From: Lingula anatina
Taxonomy: Eukaryota; Brachiopoda; Lingulata; Lingulida; Lingulidae
Assembly: GCF_001039355.2 (NCBI RefSeq)
Contig: NW_019775490.1
Coordinates: forward strand, 62,001 to 126,000
DNA: 64,000 nt
Reading direction: 5' to 3'
The notes below the pieces were generated by a model that worked only from the letters and a program-made list of their open reading frames with translations, was not told the DNA's origin and searched no databases. Made by a program: the position numbers and the translations under genes. Shown one piece after another: positions 24,257 to 38,276 of the stretch (position 1 is its first letter; every line of letters starts with the position of its first letter).

Positions 24257-24848
24257 GTTCAGATTTTCTTCAAGTATCTCATCTGTGTCTTACTTCATCT
24301 TTTATTGATTTACGTTGTTTTATCTGAAATAGAAATAGGAACGAGGATGATAATTATTGTCATCATTATCATTTTTATTATTAATATTATCACTTTTTTT
24401 TTTGTAAGGCAACTACAGGACCAAATGTGTACCTTTTAAACAATAAAAATGACAATACAGCTGGTCTTAGTCACAAGTATGCCAATCAGATTCAGTGTGT
24501 AATACAGTGATACAGGTATGCCTTTTTCCAATATAGTTCCTTTTGAATCGACGACTTTTATTGTGTACCATTAGAAAACATTAGAGAAAGATGATCTGAC
24601 ACCATTTGGTGGTAAAAACGCATATACACTGGTGAAACAGGATTATGTGACATATGATCAGAACAGACTGTTTACTAAGTATGTGCAGTTGTTTTTTCCC
24701 TTTTTTCCATCTAATCTAATATTCTCTGCACTCATAGTGAAACAGGTTTCATGCCTCACAACTGAGCACACCGAGTTCTGCTGTAGATCCATATATACAC
24801 CATTGTCTAACTAAAAAGATTTTTTAACCTTAAAAGATGTTTGTTTAA

Positions 24849-24865
24849 CCCCCCCCCCCCCCTTA

Positions 24866-24920
<55 letters not shown>
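24849..24920. repeat. C-run followed by (AC)n microsatellite
   Basis: Fourteen consecutive C (24849-24862), a short tta spacer, then about 26 uninterrupted ac units to 24920. Confidence 0.97.
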
Positions 24921-24921
<1 letters not shown>

Positions 24922-27900
24922 GTGCCATGGTGGCAATGTTCTCACCTCGGGAGTGCCTGGCCTTTACCTTAAAAAACATTCTAAAATTTGTGAGTCAAAA
25001 GCATTTTTACTGCATGTTTGAGAAAAAAAGAATAAAGGAACAACTAAAGACTTACCATTAAAAATACCACACCTATTAAAAAGTGATTATAAATTGTGTT
25101 TCAAGGTATACTGCATACTTATATACTTCAACAGTGGTAATGGCACATGCAAGAGCTCGTCCAAGTTATCTCTACATGCCGTCTGACAGTAATAAGGCTA
25201 ACCCTAATGTTTATTTTATCACAGATAATTATCATTACACTTCAGTGTGACAAATTCAGTGTTTCAAACTAATAACTGCAATGTTTATGTATGACCTACT
25301 ACCTACTGAATGTAGGAAAAAAACTACAACACCCTAATAAATACACTCTCAGTCCTTACAAGATGCAGAAGCCCTTTTGGTGCTTCCACAATCAAAATCT
25401 TAATATGAAAGTACAGATGCATCGATCCTCAAACTACTTCTACATGTATCCCACATGACATATGTAAAAGATCTCAGGACACTGCAAGGAGAGGTACATA
25501 TCATAACAATGAACCATTATGGTTGTAACAATTTAAAGTAAATTAGCAAAAACTTAATTTGGGTAGACAGTGCTTAAAAAATTGAAACTAGAAAATATCC
25601 AAGCTGAATGTGACTTAATGAAAAACAATTTTGTGGTGGTATTCCTGGCTGTGGCATTGGGCCCACTAGCAATAGCACTCAAGAAACTGAACAATTCATT
25701 GCCCAAAAATAGCTTAACAACATCCGCTGCCCAACAGCCTATACTTAACTACTGTATACAGAGTGCGTAAAAAAATCAATCTGTGCTCTCATTCATTCCA
25801 CAGATTACATGAGATTACATTTCTTCCCTGCAAGTGCCATGGATCTTTTCGGCACAAATTGCACTGAGATGAGGCACCAAACAAATCAATATTTCATCTC
25901 AGTGTCTCGATGACAAATGGATATTTCCTGTCAAAATTCAAGTTACAGGCATCATAAATAAAGCAACTTTTCCATGTATGTACTATAAAGCATTCTGCCA
26001 TATATATATATTCTTTGCTTATTGTACTTTAAATGCATCTTCCTAATACATATCTATTGTTGCAAAATGTATATGGTTTTAATATATATATATATATATA
26101 CCGGCATGGAAAGTAAGGCTAATTGTGCCATTTGCTATTTTATTCTCTGCAAACTCACTTAAGTATCAAATAACAATGTTTTTCAAAAATGCAGTTGTCT
26201 GTGTTAACAATGTACCTAATAATGTTTTTTTAAATTGTCATAACTTTGTCATTTATTTTTCAAACTGACTAATCTATGCATTTTAATACTGAAGGAAAAA
26301 AACATTATAACTATTGTTCTAGCTCCAAGCGCATTTGTGAGTGCAAGGGGTGAGTCATGTGGCTGAGATGGTTATAGAGATAGAATGACCTAACTTGACT
26401 GGAAACCACCTAACATCCATCACAAAATGGACACAAAAAAGCACTCAGTCTCCTAGCAGACTGACATTTCCTGAATCTAACCATATATGGTCAAGTACTG
26501 TATAAGAAAAATAAATTCTTTTGCTTTCCTTCTCACTTACTACTAATTACAATTATTATACCACAAGCTTTGAAAAGTATTATATTATGCAAGTTTTATT
26601 GCTTTGGGTGCTATAGGCTAGCCCTTCCACAGTGACCAGTCAGTGCTCACGACTTTAACAGAGATGTAGGAGACATCACTTGACGACTATTATATATGTC
26701 TCTCTCATTTTTAGCATTCTAAACTCAACCCTCAAGCAATCTTGTTTAACGGTGACACCAGATTTATGGACAATTTGTCCAGTCTCAGCTAGTCTGCTGG
26801 TAAAATGCTTGAATTAGTACCATGTACCAGGTATGGCATATATTATTATACAATGAACATCACTCCTTTTAAAGGTCACAAGAAGCAGTCCAGTTCCTCG
26901 TCTTTGTCTAATATGTAAGCAATTGTTCCTAAAAGAGGCTTCGTCATCATACTAAGGTGACCCAGTGCATTTTCCTTTTTACCTCTTAAATTATGACCAC
27001 TTCGAGTAAGCATTAGATGATTCCTATCTTATCTGACAACCATCACATTAGATTTTTCCAAAAGCTTTGAATGTCAATAAATCACCTCATAAAATATGGT
27101 AAGGGTTGCAGACAAATATACATTATTCAATATTAGAATGACAGAAACAAAATTGGGTTTACTTGTATCATCTACTAAGTAAAAAGTTTTTTAATGAAAA
27201 ATATTTGGACATAATCTGAAAGACAATGGAAATGTTATATTTTTCAAATGGGGACAACTAAGGAAAAAAAGGTCCGCCTTAAAAAAAAGGAACCACTTTA
27301 AAAATAGTAAGCTAGCTGGCTGTGTATTCTTGGTTTCACTCATTTTGGTTTATGACTTGGCATGTTGACTTCATTTTAGTATATAAGAAACTACTGGAAG
27401 CTGTTCACACATGTACCATGTATGTGTTACTACCAACCCACATTGGCTTGACATGTAACTTTAATATAGGAACAATTTTGGTCCAGGCTGTCTGTGTTCA
27501 GAAAGAAATGCATATAAGATAAGCTCTTGAAGATTATGGTCACTCTTGTATTATATCTCTACTGTTTTTTGGTTACCAACAATTTTGCCTGAGATTTGTG
27601 ACAGGTATGAGTCTAGACAGGCACCACGTGGAAGATGTGGAAGATAAATATTGAAGAGGACTATAAGCCAACATGCCAAACATTCCAAATTGGTTTCAGC
27701 TTAAGGTGCATTACAACAACTATATTAGTCTCATGCAACAAGAGGATTTTGACCAGTCTAAAAACAATATATCTAGGCTAAAAGAAACAATATAGTTAAT
27801 TAATTGATACTGCATGAAATTGAGCTTAGGAATTAAACAAAATTTAAGAAACAGTCTGTCTAAAATAATGCAAATCCTCCTTTATCTGTACTGAAATATA

Positions 27901-30593
27901 CCATACATCTATAGATCATAATAGATCTCATCATGTAAAGAAAATATAAAAGATGACAAGGAAATTACCAACATCAATAAACTGCAACTGGTTGTTATTG
28001 GACATAACATATTACTTATCCATAATGGATTGTCTCTAAAACAAGGCAGTTCATTGTTATTTTATTTCATCAAAGTGAACTGCATCCATCATAGATAATT
28101 TCTTAAGCATGACAGTTCAGCATTTTAAATTTCATCAAAGTGTAATGTAAAAAAATAATAATAAATTCATAAATGTACAATGGAGTTCTAAGCATTATTG
28201 TCAGTCACATGAAAGGTGAATCCAAAAAAGGTGTTTAAAATCTACGGGCATGATTCAATCCTATAGTCAGCATTTGTACATTGCCATCATGTTGAGTAAA
28301 TGAGTAAATAAACATTGTAAATAATTCATAGAAGTAAAAAAAATATGCATAATTATTTTGGTATATAACTGGGAATTGGGGGTAAATACTGAATAATACT
28401 ATTGAACAAATATTGTCATAATATGTACATGCATAAACTTATGCAATCTTCTAATATAATAAGAGAAATACATTGCATAACATGTTTAAGTATTGTATCA
28501 TATTTGTTTAATTTTCTTACAGCAAATTTACAGTAAGCTTATTGACTTTGTCTGGAAACAGGTGTTTACCCAGGTAAATTAAGCTGTATTTTGAAGCACA
28601 TATTTAGAAAAAAAACTTTATGTACAAGAATAGATACTATACCTATACTTGATATACCAGATTTAATTACACTAAGTAAAAACTAGAAGAATTAGAAAAA
28701 TAAGTAAACCTGTTAGGTGTTAGCAATGATTAAATCTGAAGTTAAATAAACATTACTGCTGATTACATTCAGATCAGCCTAAAAACCACTGCGCATGAAC
28801 TGATTTGGTTGCAGTAAGAACAGATTCCAAGATAAAAGTAAAGGCAAATTCGGTACATACTACTATAATTGTTACAAACAATTAACTTAGTAACTTATTG
28901 CTATTTATTATAACTGATGCCACAGGGACTGTTATTTATTATAAGTGATGCCACCGGAACCCCAATTAGACTCTGAAATAGTTAATTACATGTATAGTAA
29001 TCAAACAAGCTGATAAGACTCTTTCCATTTTGAATATGTTCAATACACCTGAAGATATATTAAGCAGATGATACACCAACAATATCACCATTGTTGAATG
29101 TACCTGTGGTGATCATTAATCAAATAGCTACATTTTGCAATGAAAACTGAGCCATTAATTACTTCCAAAAATGTGCTGAAGCACAGCCTCAGGCTGCGTC
29201 ACACCTGGCCATCTGGCAGTGCCGGTCTCTGTGAAAAATCTTTTTATCTGGATTTAAAAAGAAAGGGGACTTACATGTACCAGTATATTCTGTGACATAA
29301 AAAATGTAGCTGAACAAGATAAACTTTAATGATAACCGTGCCTTTGTAAATGTAATGTCATTATAGTAATAAGCTCTATTTGGCAACTATATCTGATACA
29401 ATGATACCTAAAATAGCTAAAACAGGTTGTATTATCAGATGTATATATATGTTTATCTATATGATATGAATAATACATCTATTTTTGTCAGTAAGCCTGG
29501 TGAGTTGTTTACCCTTGAGACCATCATGAGGAAACAATAACTAATGGAGCAATAAGTACTAAAATACACCAGAGAAATAAGTGCAGCTACCAAAGCCTCT
29601 GTGCCTTAAGAAAAAAGAGATGACATCACACTTAAGTATTAATACTTAATATCAAATAAGATCATCATTATTTTTTTTATTATTTTATTTCATTTTTTTA
29701 TTTTATTTTTTTGCAATAGGGAGATAAAGTGCAACTTTATCCAATGTAGTTAATATCATTTATCAGTTGTACTTGTTATAGGCTGGTGCCTTCTTATCTA
29801 TACTTGAAAATACTTAAAAATAATTAATCCTCTTCTCTATTAATTAAATCAATAGATAGATACTCAGTGCTATCACATGCTAGCAGACAGACTCACACAG
29901 TATCAGACACAGACAGCAATTTTATCATAAAACTGATGTAATCATGTCTGGCTTATCAAAATTCACTATCATGGTATTAATACAAATATGTCATTTCTTT
30001 TTCAAATTCTTAACAAGATCTGCTAAAGAAAAATATGAAACATATCCTTCTATTTATCATAAAAATATTTTTTAAAAAATAGTTAAAAAAGGTAAATATG
30101 CAGATCTACTCAGTATGTCTTAACAGTAATTTTCTATTTATATTAACAGAGAAGTAAAATAGATAGGACAATATGAATGCATAAGTCACCACCTTAACAA
30201 CATGATAACTAATGTCTGGCATATTAAGCTTGTGACACATAGGTTAATGTTACCTCAGACAAAGGCCATGCACTGACACCAACATGTTCAAATTTCGTCA
30301 CACTAAAACAATGACAATAATTATTAAGAACTAGCGGGTCCATTTGTTGGAAGTCAGCCCAACGGCAGACAATTTCAATTTTCCCCAAAAATCATTCTGT
30401 CAACAGACACGCAGATGATCTACAGAAAAGTTCTTGCATGTGCTGCTAATAAGAGCATGTGTCAAATGACGAGATTTACTAAAGTGATTTCTATCAAAAA
30501 TCAAAGAAAAAGACTCGCCCTGTTACGCTGCAATGCCTCTTCTTGTTTAAAAACCACAACAAACTAATGCCAAGGTCTCAGAAACGTAATGAC

Positions 30594-30773
30594 TTACACA
30601 AATAACTTGTTCTGTCTTTACCTGTTTTCTCTCAGGTGAGCCTGTGACTTGACACTCGTGTCTGTTGACACTGACAGCTTGCCAGATGAAAGTAGGTCAC
30701 ATGGAAGTATTATGTACAAAACGTCACTTCCCAAATCGATGACGTACTGCACAAGCACTGACCAGGAAGGAAG
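30594..30773. promoter_or_regulatory. Likely bidirectional RHOBTB/DBNL promoter
   Basis: The short interval between the DBNL start codon (30774) and a candidate RHOBTB 5' UTR donor on the other strand contains acgtcac (about 30721) and tgacgta (about 30740), two opposed CRE-like half sites, plus a cacttcc ETS-like site. Transcription start sites cannot be seen directly. Confidence 0.35.
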
Positions 30774-33700
30774 ATGTCGGTGGATCTTCGGAAGAATAAA
30801 GACTCCCTTCTTGCAGCGTGGCAAGATGTGGTAGACGAGAAATCTGATACAAACTGGTAAGAACACCTTTGTAGGTGTATATTTAAAGGAGATTTGCATT
30901 TTGAAAAAGATAAGCGAGATGTGAATATTATGTGTCAGCGGCATGAGTTCCGTTCACGAGAGACGGTCCGCAAAATTAGCCAGCAGTGAGTTTGAGACTT
31001 TAATGTGAGTCACGTATCAAGCCCTGACATATACTTTAATGATGGTGAGGTTCCGAGTTCACTCTGATTCTTTTTGATAAGGCAAGGGTTACTGCATTGC
31101 TGGGTCGTCCTTGAGTTTTCAACTATTAAATGAAACAACTGACGTTTGGATATCTTCCTGTCCAATTAATGACGAAGTTACAGTTACCTAAATAATTCCC
31201 CGAAAAATCACCCTGCTACTACCACGCATTCAGCATCATACGAGTCAACATAAACATCAGAACCAATATTATCACATGTAAGTTCTCAAGTTTACAACCT
31301 TACCCTCGTAATACATGTGACAATGACATCTTTTCGAAAAGCGACCACACCCCCTTTTTAACATTTAAGAAGTTTTGAAAAAAAATATACTGATACATCT
31401 TTCTGTTAACATGGCTGATACAAATTGCATGTTCAAACCATATTGCTGCTGTCTTTCAGGGCTGTATTTGGATATGAAGGAACAAGCAATGTGCTACGAG
31501 TGGTTGAGAAGGGAGGTACTGTACCTTGTTTTTCTCATGCCTCTTTTGGCACCTTGTTAAAGTAATAAGACAGGTTTAGTGTTGTCTTTTATTGCAATTT
31601 AGACATGTTTTATCTTTCTTTATTTCTCTTATGCTTGCCAACTGGAATGTGTACATCTGGTCCAGATAATCATATTGTCGCTTTAGAATATGTCCAAATA
31701 TCTTACTTTTATATATATATATAAAAAAAAAATGAATAAAAATTAGTCGTCTTGCAAAAGCCTAAAGCTGAATAAGAAGCACATTTGTAAGATTATCAAG
31801 AGTGTCAAATTATAAATAAAGCTTCAATTTAAGGAATTCTTATTTATCTGTTATTATGAAATGATTATTTTTGTATAGATGGAGACCTGGAGGAAATGGT
31901 AGATGAATTGAACAGTGGCAAAATTATGTATGCCTATTGCCGGGTACAAGATCCTAATACCAATTTGTGGAAAAATGTTATTATCAACTGGGTAAGTAAT
32001 TGCTTATATCAGTTGAAGCTTGAGAGTTGTGTTGTAAGAATAAATTGAGAGGCTGTATTTGAGTGTACATGCTTGTCTTTTATATGGAGCATGTTACAGA
32101 ATTCATGACTTATTTAGAAAAAATGAGCTTATGCTTGAATTTATGATGTTCCTTCTGTTTTAGCAAGGTGAAGGTGTACCAGAAATAAAGAAAGGTGCAG
32201 CAGCTCGCCACATCAATGATATTCACAATTTGTTCAGAGTAAGTAAACAGAAATTTTTGTAAGACTTTCTTCATGACATGTGTCACAGATGCACAGCCCA
32301 AAGCATAAAAACTTGTGAATGACATGCAGTAATATCACATGACTAATTTGACTTCAGTGGTTTGTTATTAAATAAATATTGTTAAATGTTTTTTGTTTGT
32401 TTGTTGTTTGTTTGTTTGTTTTGTGGGGTGGAGGAGGGGGGTGATAATGCTTGTATCCTAATACATATCATGGTATGTTCACACAAAATATATGTAGTGC
32501 AGGTGTTACAATAGTGTCAGTTTATGTCAACTTATTTTTCTAGGGGGCCCATGTGACCATTAATGCCAGAACAGAAGATGATATAGATGAGGAGACCATC
32601 AAAGACAAGGTGGCCAAATCCTCTGGTGCTAACTATAGCTTTCACAAGGAAATTGCTAAGCCTATGGCTGAACCAGAGCGTGTGGTAAGTCATTAGTGCT
32701 AGCATTAAGTCATTATTAAGTCACACTTCACACATCTTTAGGATATATGATTAACTAGTTAAATAATTATTGATGGATTGTTTTTTCCCCTCTGTAAAGA
32801 CTGTAAATGGCAAACTGTTAAGGAATGAGAATACAAATATGTTATGTACAAGGTTCTTCTTAAATGTTTATTTTAATATATGTGAAAACTCATACTGTGT
32901 ATTTTTAGTCATCAGTATACAAGAGGACAAAGCCAGCTGAAGAAATAAAAGTTAATGTGAGGGATCAGTTCTGGGAGAAGCAGGAGGTATGAACCAACGT
33001 GGTGTGGTTTATAATGCAAAATAGTGCTTTAAATCACTAGTTTATGTGATGATTTAAAAGTCATTCATTTATTTGCTAATATGACAAAGCATTAGTAATA
33101 TTATTATTCATATATGATAAAAACACAAAATGCCAAATTGGGTGTTCTGTAACACTCGTTAAACAGTAAGGGATGTGTTTTTTCCATTTAAACAGTAAAA
33201 ATATGATTAATTTTAATTTTTTTCCTAAAGAAAGAAGAACAACAGCGGATTGCAGAAGAAAAACGTAAATCTGCAAACGAAAGGAAAAATATTGAAATGG
33301 AAAGAAAAGCTAGAGAGGTACTGTCTGATAAGATGATTCTAATAAAATCAAATTGAAACACCAATAATGTCTTTCAGTTTCACCCCTGTAATTGTAATAC
33401 TAATTCACTGCAATTGAGCACAGGAAGCTTCCTGATTGAATTATCCATTCCTAATGTGTAATCAAGAAACTTTGGTGAACAGAACATTAAATTCATAATA
33501 TATATATATTGGGAAAATTTTTAAGAATTGATTCAGTCCAAACCAAATATTATATGCAAACAATTCAAATTTAAATCTTCACATCAGGAATTGACAAATT
33601 GATTTTATAAGATTCTAAGAAAGGGGAATGATGATGATGTTATGCATGATTGAGTAGCATAACCCATGTCTGTATACAGGNTTTGATTTATAATATGTAT

Positions 33701-36537
33701 ATTGGGAAAATTTTTAAGAATTGATTCAGTCCAAACCAAATATTATATGCAAACAATTCAAATTTAAATCTTCACATCAGGAATTGACAAATTGATTTTA
33801 TAAGATTCTAAGAAAGTGGAATGATGATGATGTTATGCATGATTGAGTAGCATAACCCATGTCTGTATACAGGCAAGAGAAAATGAAGAAAGAGAGAGGA
33901 AGGCAGCAGAGAGGGCAAAAGCTATTGCAGCTCAAAAGAAGGCTGAGAAGTTAGCAGCTGAAAATAATAAAGAAGAAGAGAAAAAACGCTGGGTATGATA
34001 CATATGGTGATTTCATGGGTGATTGACAGGTCAAAAAAATAAGAATGGATGATTATGCAAAATGAAATAATTAGATTGGAAAAGGAGTGATTTTGCACTT
34101 ATTTGTTAATTAAAATAATTTTGATTGAGAAAGGAATGAAAGACGCTATCGCATTGATGATTTTTGTGAGTTTTAATTTGCATATCTGTCTCTGTTCAAA
34201 TTTTGCACTGGCCTGCTTGGCCTTTTGTCAACAGCTTTGTGGATGGGTTTACACTGGTAGGATTTTGTGCATCAGGACCTAATTGTTAATGTTGTGACTG
34301 CAAAACTGCTAACACTGTTTTCTAATGGATCTCTCTATGATAGGAACATGATCAGAGTGAGCTGGAGAAAGATTATGAAGATCGCAGGAAACGTGCATCA
34401 TCCTTAAGACACGAAAGGGCAGCAGAGGCTGCTTCTCTTGTTGCACAAAGAGAAAATGATCCAAGAGCTAAATTTGAACAACACACTAGTCAGTATGCAG
34501 CAGAGAAGAAAATGCCACCAGCTCCACCCAAGTAAGATATTTCAAATTGACAATACTTATTATATTAATTGAAAAATCTCTATAATAATTGGCTGTTTAC
34601 TGAAGAAAAGTTTATGTATGTCTTTGTTAATGCAAAAGTACAGGTAAACTTAAATTGAAATGTTTTTAATTTTAATTTTTTACATTATATTCCACTTTTA
34701 ATAAAGAAAATGCATACTTTTAGATATATATCTCATTTGATGTTTCCAGAAAAATAAAACACACCTTCTTAGATCAGCAGCAACAAGAGGCTCCTCCGCC
34801 CAGAAAAGAACCAATTCAGCTCCCAAGGGAGCCTTCACCACCCCCAAGGGAGCCTTCACCACCCCCAAGAAGGGAGCCTTCACCACCTCCAAGGGAACCG
34901 TCACCACCCCCGAGGGAACCATCTCCCCCACGTCAACCCTCTCCTCCCATCCGAGAACCTTCTCCAGAACCAGGTTTGTAAAATGAGTGGATCAATGACT
35001 GGGTTTGAGTTATTTTATTATTTTGCCCAATTAAGAAAACTGGGCATAATAAGCACCATGTGTAACCCTTTCCTTCTCCATCTCATTACCATTCCCACTA
35101 TTAGGCATAGCACGGATAGCATTGGTACATATAGGAAAACACTTGCTCTCTTAGGAACCTTTGCTTAATCAGGTACATCTTGCATGTAAATGCTCCTTAA
35201 GTAATTCAAACTTGCAGGGATGGCTACGTGTACAATATTTGCAGTTGGCATTTTTATTTTATTAAAAAATGAGACATTTGCATTTTATGGATTGCAAACA
35301 ATTGCAGTATCCTTTACAATACTTCTATCAACTGGCAAAGTAAATAAAATAAACAACAAATTAAGTTAATCCCATTACTTTCACCTTTCTCTGTCTTGTT
35401 GTGTCTCAGAGCCACAGCAGCCAGTGTCCAGACCAACCTCAGAGGTTCCTGCTACCAGAAACTTGCTGGCAGAGGGACTGCCAAAACGCCAGGATTCAGA
35501 TGAAGAGGAGGAGGAAGAACAGAACTGGGATGGTGAGTTTGACAAATTACCTGTTGGTGTTACCAAGTTCAATTACAAGTGTCTCATTTTGGTTTTAGAG
35601 TGACTATAAGTAGGCTGTATGATTGCCTATGGATGTAACTACTGAAGTTTCACTGACATTTGTCACATCAATTAATTGCATAAAAGACACCAGAATTATT
35701 TTATGAAAGATATATCTTTTAGGTCATTAATCTTTTATTTAGTGGCAGGATAGACAACAAAATATTTCGAATATATGAAGAAAGGAAATAAAGTATCAGA
35801 TTATTTTGATACATCCTGATGTTTAACAGTGTGATAACAAGATTGAAAATACCATGGAATTTTCTTGATTTTTCAGAGCCCGGTGGTGAGGAGTTTGAAG
35901 GTCCCCCAGAAGTGACCCCTATCACTCAGGAGCCAGAGTCCAGTTACGCTCATGAAGATGAACCCCCTGATGCAGGCTACGCTCATGGAGCAGAGAAGAG
36001 GATATCAGGCATGATGGAGCAGAGCAGTCTGAGAGCCAAAGCTTTGTACGATTATCAAGCAGGTAAGCCAGGGCGAAACAATTTAGCTCAGGTTTATACT
36101 TATTGCATGCTGACCAACGGAAGAGTTTGGAATGTCTGTTGCAGTAATATTTTTGTTACAGTTACTAGGTCATCTTAAGTTTTGAATGTCATTATTGTTT
36201 ATTTTAATTTAGATCATATTATTAAAATCTTTGCCCTAGATTAACATTCTATCAGATATTATTAACTTTTATCAGTTTTTATCTATTTTATCACCAAAGT
36301 TATCACTTCTAAGCTGTAAACAGCAATGTTCTAATCCAAAGGTTCACCATCCAAAATCCTTTATCTAAAGTCGTAACATTTCTCTTGCTTGTAGCGGACG
36401 AGACTGAAATAACGTTTGATCCAGATGACATCATCACCAACATAGAGCAGGTGGATGAGGGTTGGTGGGTTGGAACTGGCCCAGATGGAACACATGGAAT
36501 GTTTCCAGCAAACTATGTGGAACTCATTGAGGAATAG
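30774..36537 (+). CDS. DBNL: Drebrin-like protein (Abp1/HIP-55)
   Basis: Actin-binding adaptor linking F-actin to endocytosis and signalling. Thirteen exons in consistent phase encode 538 residues: 30774-30856, 31460-31515, 31879-31991, 32164-32238, 32544-32684, 32909-32986, 33231-33317, 33873-33992, 34344-34531, 34750-34973, 35410-35532, 35877-36062, 36395-36537. Order: N-terminal ADF-homology domain (about 1-133, beginning [20 protein letters not shown]); a charged coiled coil rich in E, K, R and A (about 180-300); a proline-rich segment of repeated REPSPPP units (about 330-390), likely SH3 ligands; an acidic stretch ([12 protein letters not shown]); and a C-terminal SH3 domain (about 481-538) with ALYDYQA, DEGWW and [13 protein letters not shown]. 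This is the full mammalian DBNL architecture. The start fits the conserved N-terminus and has no upstream alternative in the exon. Intron 7 carries a direct duplication that includes its acceptor. Confidence 0.96.
33490..33680. repeat. Intron duplication in DBNL, copy 1
   Basis: About 191 bases ending in the acceptor-like tgtatacagg. It recurs at 33683-33873 with offset 193, a single N at 33681 between the copies, and only a few substitutions. The second copy supplies the acceptor actually followed by coding sequence. It is probably an assembly duplication. Confidence 0.9.
33683..33873. repeat. Intron duplication in DBNL, copy 2
   Basis: Partner of 33490-33680. It ends at the true splice acceptor of the exon starting at 33873. 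Confidence 0.9.
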
Positions 36538-38276
36538 ATACTGGAATTTGCTGGTAGACTGGCTAGTGTTAAAGTATAAAGATGGCAGGTGCATGCATTG
36601 CAATTGGTAAAGGCACAGTTAGTGGTAGTGGGGGGAAAGATATCCTCCCCATTTTGTGCCAGATCAAATTTGAGATTATTTGAGTGATACCAGGTGTTAG
36701 CATCGCCACTAGTACTCTAAGGTTTGTAGACCATTTTATACATTAAAATCGGAAAGAAGTAGATTGCTGGAGGTAAACGATGATACATCAAATGAGACAC
36801 TGAAATGATTTTGCTTGAACCTACTGGTGTAGATCATTTCCTATGACCAGTTATATGAAGAAGACAACGTTATGTGAAACAAATTGGAAATTCTTTAAAA
36901 AGCTTTTGTTATCAGCAGCAGTTTAAAAACTTTGGTGAAAAGGTTTTCAGATGTATCTTTGTAGCAGTTGCTCATTACTAAATGTTTCTGTTAAGTAATT
37001 GAGACGGGCTTTCAACAATACAAATTCAAACAAAGGAAAAGTGTAGTTATTTCAGATTGTTACATCTATTACTATCATGAAAATGCAAATTAAATGACTA
37101 GCTTTGCTCACTTTATATGACATCATTGTCATCATTAAAATATATTATATATATATATATATTTTAGTAAGAATTGCATATTTTACCAGTTTTCATCTAG
37201 TTGGGCTTTCATACAAAGTCTGTTTACATCATGGTTGACAAAAAGAGAGATTGCTAAGACTTCAGCATTTTTTTTTTTTTTGCAAAAACTGCTATATTAT
37301 ATGCTATATTTTCTTCCTATGCAACATATAGAATATCATTCCACAGGGTGGGAACAGTAATATGCTTGGTGCCAATCAGAAATAAACAGCATTTTTCTGT
37401 ATTGTCCCACCTGATTCACCCATGAAACTGGTGAAAGGATTCTTACTTATTTTGCATGTTCATCTCTTAATGTTGCAATTAACATTCCATCATGTAATGA
37501 CATATTTGCTTGGAGCCAGTAGTTATTTAAATAAAACATTTCCCCCCCTTACTGCTTAGATCTATATGTGAATGTCATACAAATATATCTTATATACCTT
37601 ATGTCTGTATTACTAAGAAATCTACAATCACTTTCATGTCCACATGCTTTATACACCAAAGGTAACATGCTGCCGATTATTTACTCTGTTAATAAATTCA
37701 AAACAAAAGTTCATAGAGAAGTTTATTCTTTAATACTAGCCTAACAAAATATACTATTAATATATATATGAATAGCTGTATCCTATATTTGAGCATATAA
37801 TGGAATGTGTTTACTGTATCTCCTCTCATTACACCAATCACTGAAGAAGTTTTGAGCAAATTATGCAAGTGTTTCTTTTTTCTTCTAAGTAAAACTACCG
37901 TCAAAGAAAAAGTGCATTAGATACTTTATTTGTATTGCATGGAAATTTATGCCACTTGAATGCTGCAATTTTAAACATTACAGTTGCATCAAATGCCAAC
38001 AGATATTCGCATAAACTTTTTTTCTGACATTATCAGTTGTTCTGCCATATCACAGTATTTTTTAGGTCTAACCATCACAGCATATTTTGGGTCAAATAAT
38101 TTTGTATCAATACATGTATTCTTTTAGAAGAAAATTAGCCTTCATTAAATTTATTATCAGCCATTGGGCAAAAAATTAAACTACAGCATTTTCTGAATGT
38201 ATTGAATATAAACAAAACCACAGGACTGAGGTCTTTTTTTCCCCAAAATTCCACCACCTATTTATATGTCCCCCTA
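36538..38276. other. Tail-to-tail 3' UTR region of DBNL and HPS1
   Basis: No coding sequence seen. Plus-strand aataaa signals near 37379, 37530 and 37690 suit DBNL. A minus-strand signal (tttatt near 38151) lies about 126 bases beyond the HPS1 stop. A (TA)n run occurs near 37140-37162. Confidence 0.5.

Larger units (their letters stand above)
24257..30773. other. Long gene-poor stretch: RHOBTB upstream region, AT-rich
   Basis: No coding exon could be supported across about 6.5 kb. It probably holds a long 5' UTR intron of RHOBTB: on the minus strand a good donor (gtaagt) occurs near 30593, close to the DBNL start, which would put the RHOBTB promoter head-to-head with DBNL. Visible simple repeats include a C-run and (AC)n at 24849-24920, (TA)n near 26083-26100, and a short tandem of ttatttattataa-tgatgccac near 28905-28955. 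A possible third decayed copy of the 12375-12540 element lies at about 27246-27325. Confidence 0.4.

Noticed and set aside
24849-24920. C-run plus (AC)n considered as a structured or Z-DNA regulatory element
   Set aside because: It is an ordinary microsatellite. Nothing nearby ties it to a promoter.
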